Below, in pieces: positions 58,220 to 64,000 of a DNA stretch of 64,000 bases. The first letter of the stretch is position 1, and each line of letters opens with the position of its first letter. The DNA is taken from contig CM053264.1 of assembly GCA_028583405.1 (NCBI GenBank), positions 11,243,287-11,307,286 of the forward strand, given 5' to 3'. The notes beneath the pieces were generated by a model. It did no database searches and was not told where the DNA came from. It saw only the letters and a program-made list of their open reading frames with translations. Origin of the DNA: Pogonophryne albipinna (Eukaryota > Chordata > Actinopteri > Perciformes > Artedidraconidae). A program made the translations under genes and the position numbers.

Positions 58220-58600
58220 TGTGGGAAGAAAAGAAGAAAAAGACACCATGAAGTCAGTATAGCTAACCCTAACCCATGGAAACATCGTATTTTATGCGGA
58301 AATAAGGCACGGTTTAGTGCGTAGAAACAAGGCGTAGTATAGTATGTCGATAACGATGACAGAAAAGTCATAATATAGCATTTAAAAATTGAACATTTTG
58401 AAACGACTAACCCAATGTCGGAGAAATGCTAAAAGAAAACATCGTACAGTATGTCGAAAATATCAGAAAAGTCATAGTATAGTACCGTAAGTCCTTCAGA
58501 AACTCAAGAAGCCACCGTCTTCATTGATGTCAGATGAATGTCCTCACAGTCCTGTGGGGAGAAAAGAAGAAAAAGACACCATGAAGTCTGTATAGTAGGT
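58220..58600. repeat. Imperfect direct repeats, about 340 bp apart
   Basis: GAGAAAAGAAGAAAAAGACA and the following CCATGAAGTC occur at about 58222-58256 (first base different) and 58558-58592. Between and after them, AGTATGTCGA and CAGAAAAGTCATA words recur. This looks like decayed satellite-like sequence. Confidence 0.7.
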
Positions 58601-59210
58601 ACTGACTATAGAATGAAAATATCAGAAAAGACGACATAGTATATATGAAACAAGTTGTAGTAGGTCAAAATGAACATACAAAAAGTAGACTAATAGTATT
58701 ATGTATAGTATGCCTCGACTAAAAGGAGGGGAGGCCACCTTATTAAATAATTATAGACCCATCTCTACATTGTCAGTTCTGGCCAAGGTTCTTGAAAGCC
58801 TAGTGAGTGAGCAGGTAAAGGAGTTTTTAAGTAACAATGACATCCTATATAAACATCAGTCAGGCTTCAGAAAGCAACATAGCACCATCACTGCGACAAT
58901 GAAAGTGGTGAATGATATTGCTAATATCTTAGACAAAAAGCAGAGTTGTGCAGCTCTATTTGTTGATCTTTCCAAAGTGTTCGATACCGTCGATCATCAT
59001 ATCCTGAAGCAGAGGCTGGCCAGTATTGGCATATCCAGCCATGCAGTGGGGTGGTTTGTGAACTACTCTCTGAAAGGTCCCAATGTGTTCACTTTGATGG
59101 GCTCTCTTCTGAGTGGTTAAACATTGCTAATGGTGTTCCACAAGGTTCTGTTTTAGGTCCACTTTTATTCTCCATCTATATATATCTAACAGCTTAGGTC
59201 AAAATGTGGA

Positions 59211-60101
59211 CTACATTACATTACATTGCATTTAGCTGACGCTTTTATCCAAAGCGACTTACAATAAGTGCATTCGACCAGGAAGACACAACCTAGAAGA
59301 AAACAGAATCATATAAGTACATCAGGTTTCATAGAGCCAAACATTTCAAGTGCTACTCAACTGGCTTTAGATAAGCCAGTCCTTTATTAGTATATAAGTG
59401 CTCTGTTAGCAGTTCTTTGTTAGTAATTCTATCGCTCGAAGTGGAGTCGAAAGAGATGAGTTTTCAGTCTGCGCCGGAAGGTGTGTAAGCTTTCTGCTGT
59501 CCTGATGTCAATGGGGAGCTCATTCCACCATTTTGGAGCCAGGATAGCAAACCCACGTGTTTTTGCTGATGGGAACTTGGGTCCCCCTCGCAGTGAGGGT
59601 GCAGCGAGTCGTTTGGCTGATGCAGAGCGTAGTGCACGCGCTGGGGTGTAGTTTAACCATGTCCTGGATGTAGGAAGGGCCAGATCCATTCGCAGCATGG
59701 TATGCAAGTACCAGTGTCTTGAAGTGGATTCTAGCAGTTACCGGAAGCCAGTGGAGGGAGCGGAGGAGCGGGAAAATTTAGGAAGGTTGAAGACCAGACG
59801 AGCCGCTGCATTCTGGATGAGCTGCAGAGGTCGGATGGCACATGCAGGTAGACCAGCCAGGAGGGAGTTGCAGTAGTCTAGGCGTGAGGTGACGAGAGCC
59901 TGGACCAGAACCTGCGTCGCTTTCTGGGTCAACTGGGGACGTATCCTCCTGATGTTGTAAAGCGTGTATCTGCAGCAACGGGTTGTAGCAGCGATGTTTG
60001 CAGTTATCTAGGGTCACACCCAGATTCCTTGCAGTCTGAGTCGGGGAAACAACAGAGGTGCCGATGTTGATTGTTAGGTCAAGAGTGGGACAATCTTTTC
60101 C
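59211..60101 (-). mobile_element. L2-type LINE fragment inserted in the LINE
   Basis: Minus-strand coding remains read TARNLGVTLD, then VTSRLDYCNSLLAGLPA and LQLIQNAAARLVFNLPK, then ARALRSASAKRLAAPSLRGG and LAPKWWNELPIDIRTAESLH. They lie in different frames, so the copy is dead. The 3' end is at 59211, with a TGTAATGTAATGTAG tail on the minus strand. The host LINE resumes at 60102. TGGA at 59207-59210 and 60102-60105 is the likely short target duplication. Confidence 0.85.
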
Positions 60102-60671
60102 TGGATGGAGCAACTTTACATTTGTATGCTGATGATACCGTGATGTACTGTGCAGGTCCCCTCCAATAAGGAGGCTGTTTTTAATATTATTCAGACGCAG
60201 CTCTCTGAGCTTAAGCTTCTTTTAAATGTTGATCAAACTAAGGTAATGCTATTTTCGAAAGCCAAAAAGACACCGGAGACCACTTTGGATATTGTAACTA
60301 CGCAATGAAAAATACTTGAAGTTGTTGCCTGTTATAAATACCGTGGTATCTGGCTTGATGATTGCCTCTCTTTTAAACTTCAGGTCAATAATCTGCTTAG
60401 AAAGCTGAGGGTGAAGCTAGGTTTCTTTTTCAGCAACAAGTCCTGTTTCTCACTTGAGGCCAGGAAAAGGCTGGTCGCTGTGACCTTTTGACCTGTGCTG
60501 GACTATGGTGATCTGATCTATATGAATGCACCAACCTGATCAAGTTAGATGCCGCATATCACAGTGCACTGACATTTGTTACTAACTGTAAAGTATTAAC
60601 TCATCACTGTACCCTGTATGCCAGGGCAGGTTTGCCTTCACTCACTGTACGGAGGCTCAGTCACTGGTACA

Positions 60672-60823
60672 CAGGGGCGCCGTAAGGGGGTGAAAAGCTA
60701 GGACGATTCTAAGGGCCCGTGACTGACAGGGGCCCAAACAATTTTAGAACATTAAGAAAAAAAAATGTAAGTAACCAATGTGATATCTTTTCATGGCGCC
60801 CAAAATCCCTGGTGGCGCCCCTG
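60672..60823. mobile_element. 152-bp hAT-like MITE, 8-bp TSD CTGGTACA
   Basis: It starts CAGGGGCGCC and ends GGCGCCCCTG, a perfect 10-bp terminal inverted repeat. It is flanked by CTGGTACA at 60664-60671 and 60824-60831. It has no coding capacity. It interrupts the LINE reading frame; removing it with one duplication rejoins ...SHWY and MFIYKAM. A truncated sister copy lies at 8332-8470. Confidence 0.95.
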
Positions 60824-61333
60824 CTGGTACATGTTCATCTACAAAGCCATGTTAGGTAAACTACCATCTTCCATCTGCTGTCTGATCACACGGAGAGTTG
60901 AAAGTAGCTATTGCCTGAGATCTCATGCTGTGGTTTTGTTAAATGTGCTAAGTGCTAGGACTAACTTAGGGAAAAAAGCTTTTATGTGCGCAGCTCCTCT
61001 AACTTGGAACAGTCTGCAAAAAGAATGGAAACTGAGCAATTTGATTCCACTGCATGTTTTTAAAGCTTGGATAGATGCTATGCAATCTGATACTGTTGGT
61101 ACCTGTACATGTCGTTAGCTATGCACATTGTAACCCTGTAACTATGCTGTATGCTGTCCTTTTGTTTTTCTGTTGTTTTATGTTTTTATGTCTTCATGTG
61201 TAACCGAATTGCTGCAGGTCTCCCTTGAAAAAGAGATCGATGATCTCAATGGGATTCACCTGGTTAAATAAAGGTTTGAAATGAAAAAATGAGCTCCCCC
61301 TTGACCAGTTGTGATTCAAACACATCAATAATC

Positions 61334-61334
<1 letters not shown>

Positions 61335-61368
<34 letters not shown>
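61335..61368. repeat. (TA)n microsatellite
   Basis: About 16 TA units. Confidence 0.95.
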
Positions 61369-61369
<1 letters not shown>

Positions 61370-61624
61370 GATTCTGAAATGGGCCATTATGCATAAGGAG
61401 TACTTTTACTTTTGGTACTTTAAGTATATTTTGATGCAGGAGATAAAGTCATTTTAAAATGTAGTATTGCTACTTATAGCATGTGCAGTTAGTGACCACC
61501 AGGTGGAGCTATACACACACATCATAGCTACAAGAAAGGCGCATTATGAATTAAAACTGCACCCTAACACCACTGCAGACAGAGTATATCTGCTGCTAAA
61601 CATACAACACAAATGTATTAAATA

Positions 61625-61715
61625 CCTCGACAAACCATGTTTAAGCTAGAGAAAATTTATTGAGAGATTCATGTATGAAGTGATGTGTGTACATTATCAG
61701 AGCGTGTAAACCGGA
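61625..61715. repeat. Direct repeat copy 1 (partner 62485-62570)
   Basis: CATGTTTAAGC, GTATGAA, GTGTACATTATCAGAGC and CCGGAAGT occur in the same order here and at 62485-62570, about 0.86 kb apart. It is probably an element end or a local duplication. Confidence 0.75.
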
Positions 61716-62185
61716 AGTGTTCATCCACTGACAACTACAGTAGAAAACATATCACAGTCCATTAAAAAAAAGTATGAAATGTCATGGTACTTCTCACAGT
61801 ATTTTATTATTTCGAAGTGACCATGACTCGGGTGAATTTGACAATGAGCGGTTTGTTTATTCTGCCGGACTGTAGCAGCTGTACCGGCGTTAGCATAGCT
61901 GTAAGCTAACACAGCGGACACGTGTTTGTTTGTTTGATTATTTGTTCGCTTATGTGTTTGTTTGCTTATATTTTTCGCGTATGTGTTAGGTTGCTTATTT
62001 GTTAAGTTTGTGTGGACGTTTGGCCATTGACTGACCTTTTAAATCACAGGAAAGTCTAGTTATCGCTGTGTATTCCCTCCAGTCAGTCTTCCGTGTGCAT
62101 CTCATGAGCTGGCGAAGTTGTTGTGAGCTGTTGCCTTTGCGTCGTCCGTACAAGTCAGCTGACCTTGGCTATGTAGCGTCTCTGG

Positions 62186-62198
62186 CCAGCAGGGGGCG
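62186..62198 (+). promoter_or_regulatory. CTCF-like motif downstream of zc3h12c
   Basis: CCAGCAGGGGGCG, preceded by TGG and followed by GGGCG, is a strong plus-strand match to the CTCF core. A weaker CCACCAGGTGGAG lies near 61497. The surrounding 62.1-62.25 kb is GC-rich. Confidence 0.6.
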
Positions 62199-62484
62199 GG
62201 GCGTCTACGGGTCATACCATCCTGTGGGGGGGCCATGGCAGAATAAACCATCTTCATGTTTAGTTTGTTAACAGTGAATTGTGCCTGCTAAAGTTGGGCT
62301 ACCCATGGCAAATCATTGTTGTCATAGTCTTTGGAAATGGTCTTATTCTCATATAGTTTACTTTATATTTATTGTAAACATTTATTTATAGGCAATAAAT
62401 GAATGCTGATTTTTTTAAATTGTTAATAGTTTATCTCACATTTTCGACATACTATGCCGTTTTTTTCTTACATTTTTTCCATGG

Positions 62485-62570
62485 ACAAAACATGTTTAAG
62501 CAACAGAAAATGTATTAAAATAATTAATGTATGAAATGTGTACATTATCAGAGCCTGTAACCCGGAAGTA
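62485..62570. repeat. Direct repeat copy 2 (partner 61625-61715)
   Basis: Second copy of the repeat at 61625-61715, ending CCCGGAAGTAAGG immediately before the LINE fragment. Confidence 0.75.
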
Positions 62571-63056
62571 AGGCAAGGCAAGTTTATTTATAGAGCACCT
62601 TTCAACACAAGGCAATTCAAGGTGCTTTACAAAAATGAAAGACATTCAGACAAAGGCATTTAAAAACAGTCATTAAAAAGAAAAGATAATAAAAGACATG
62701 AATAAAAAGAACATGAATAAAAAGAACATGAATACAAAGTTACAGTTTAAGATATGAATAGTTCAATTAAAAGCAGCGGCGAAAAGAAAAGTCTTCAGCC
62801 TGGATTTAAAAGTAGTCAGAGTTGCAGCGGACCTGCAGGTTTCTGGGAGTTTGTTCCAGATATTTAGAGCATAACAACTGAACGCTGCTTCTCCATGTTT
62901 AGTTCTGACTCTGGGGACAGAAAGCTGACCAGTCCCTGAAGACCTGAGAGCAACCATCCAGGTCCAAATGATAGCTTCTCTACAAACAAAACAACATTTG
63001 CTACATCCATGAATTGGTGTGACAATTGAATGCAGATAAAAAGAATAGAGGTGCAC
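62571..63056 (-). mobile_element. LINE 3'-end fragment, antisense
   Basis: Minus-strand coding sequence reads GTGQLSVPRVRTKHGEAAFS and CYALNIWNKLPETCRSAATL, then TTFKSRLKTFLF. This is the C-terminal signature of L2-type LINE ORF2. The 3' end is the GCAAG/GGCAA repeat at 62571. The 3' part is nearly identical to 34853-35085. Confidence 0.85.
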
Positions 63057-64000
63057 AGCTGATATAAAGGGACACCTAGTGGTTAAAGCACGTTATTGAA
63101 TTTTATTATTAGATAGTAATAGCATCCCTATAAAGCATATTCATTACTCGTTATTCTCTACTAATAGTTAATTAAAGACTGTATATAATGACTATTTTGC
63201 ACATCCCTTTCAAGATTTCAAGATTTCCTGAGGTTTATTGACATATAATATTATACACAGTTTATTGGTGGAGGTTTACACACATATTGATAGATGTCTT
63301 GTAATGCACTGTTGAGGAACCTGCGACCCAAGCTCTAAAAGACTCATTCAGCATTGTAATATGAAAGAATATGTACAGTTATAGTATACAAAAACACACT
63401 TCTACGATACATCTGTATACATTTTTGAGGATGTATACATGCTATGATTGATAATGAATAAATAAACAAGCGTACTTTTAACGTTGGTACCCAGAACGAG
63501 CTGGAAAAGCCAATACACACCTTACCAAACTTCACTTTTGTCAAAAAAAACAAGAAGATACAACCAAACAACCGATAGGCAGTGGAAAGTAAGTACATTT
63601 ACGATGTTTTCTATATGATAAATATAATAGGCTACTGTGAAAAGATCCATTCTGCATAACGAGTACATTTTAATGTTACATATTTATACCGTTAAGTGTA
63701 ATTGGCTGTACACATTATTCTCACAGCACAGTGTGTACATTCAGTTACAGCCACTGCAGAAACACACTGCTCCCGTTCATGAATGACAATCAAACAGCGG
63801 ATAATTACATTCATGTTCAACAGTCACCAAACACTGAAGATAACTTTGTAATGGTGTGTAAATGACCTTTAAATCCTAACGTGAATCTGTATTAAAGCAC
63901 ACCACTTTAGAGTTTACTGAAGCACAGTGACTAATCTACTCCCAGGCATTATTTAGTCAATTTACAACTAGTATGCAATAAGAAAAACTGCCCCTCCTCC
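63057..64000. other. Right-hand flank, no gene seen
   Basis: AT-rich sequence. CAAGATTTCAAGATT near 63213 followed by TTTATTGACAT resembles the 3' tail of another minus-strand LINE. Nothing else could be supported. Confidence 0.4.

Larger units (their letters stand above)
58690..61285 (+). mobile_element. LINE retrotransposon (Rex/L2-like RT), split by two insertions
   Basis: Three plus-strand pieces (58690-59210, 60102-60671, 60824-61285) belong to one element. The first has RT motifs NNYRPISTLSVLAKVLESLV, HQSGFRKQHST and [14 protein letters not shown]. The second begins LHLYADDTVMYCAG, the YADD catalytic box. It continues with LSELKLLLNVDQTKVMLFSK and LDDCLSFKLQVNNLLRKLR, then DYGDLIYMN. 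The third holds SLQKEWKLSNLIPLHVFKAW and a 3' UTR with GGTTAAATAAAGG. Several stops and frameshifts make it inactive. The endonuclease and first part are missing. Confidence 0.9.

Overview
The window is nuclear DNA from a vertebrate, almost certainly a ray-finned (teleost) fish. The evidence is GT-AG introns of fish-like length, long CA/GT microsatellites, many small DNA transposons with 8-bp target duplications (hAT type), and fish-type L2/Rex-like LINE fragments. It carries three protein-coding genes, all on the plus strand: chst10 (HNK-1 sulfotransferase, coding 5246-6966), map4k4 (a Ste20/GCK-IV kinase, coding 10559-39258) and zc3h12c (a Regnase-family NYN/CCCH ribonuclease, coding 50526-54224). 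I built each exon chain by hand from splice sites and protein similarity remembered from the families. All three chains keep frame across every junction: 5 exons/362 aa, 32 exons/1471 aa and 5 exons/926 aa.

Layout. 1-4200 is repeat-rich, with a duplicated 0.28-kb block, a 40-bp minisatellite and large perfect inverted repeats. 4200-7925 is chst10. 8-10 kb is intergenic and holds a small inverted-repeat element, a perfect 21-bp hairpin and a CTCF-like site. 10.3-41.6 kb is map4k4; its large introns 2 and 3 carry most of the transposons and minisatellites. 41.6-42.8 kb is intergenic, with a strong CTCF-like motif. 42.8-54.3 kb is zc3h12c, including a probable non-coding first exon and a long first intron with a 300-bp (TG)n tract and a LINE fragment. 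54.3-64 kb is 3' flank and repeat: tRNA-like tandem units, then a LINE disrupted by two separate later insertions whose junctions can be read to the base.

The genes do not form a pathway. CHST10 sulfates glucuronic acid in the Golgi to make the HNK-1 epitope. MAP4K4 is a cytoplasmic kinase acting in JNK signalling, cytoskeletal control and migration. ZC3H12C degrades mRNAs of inflammatory genes. In human, CHST10 and MAP4K4 both lie in the 2q11-q12 region, so that part of the synteny looks ancestral; ZC3H12C is elsewhere in human.

No new defence or catalytic system was found. The observations most worth following are a predicted 9-nt microexon in map4k4, two uORFs before the map4k4 start, a set of datable nested transposon insertions, perfect hairpins near chst10, and CTCF-like motifs of one orientation in each intergenic interval.
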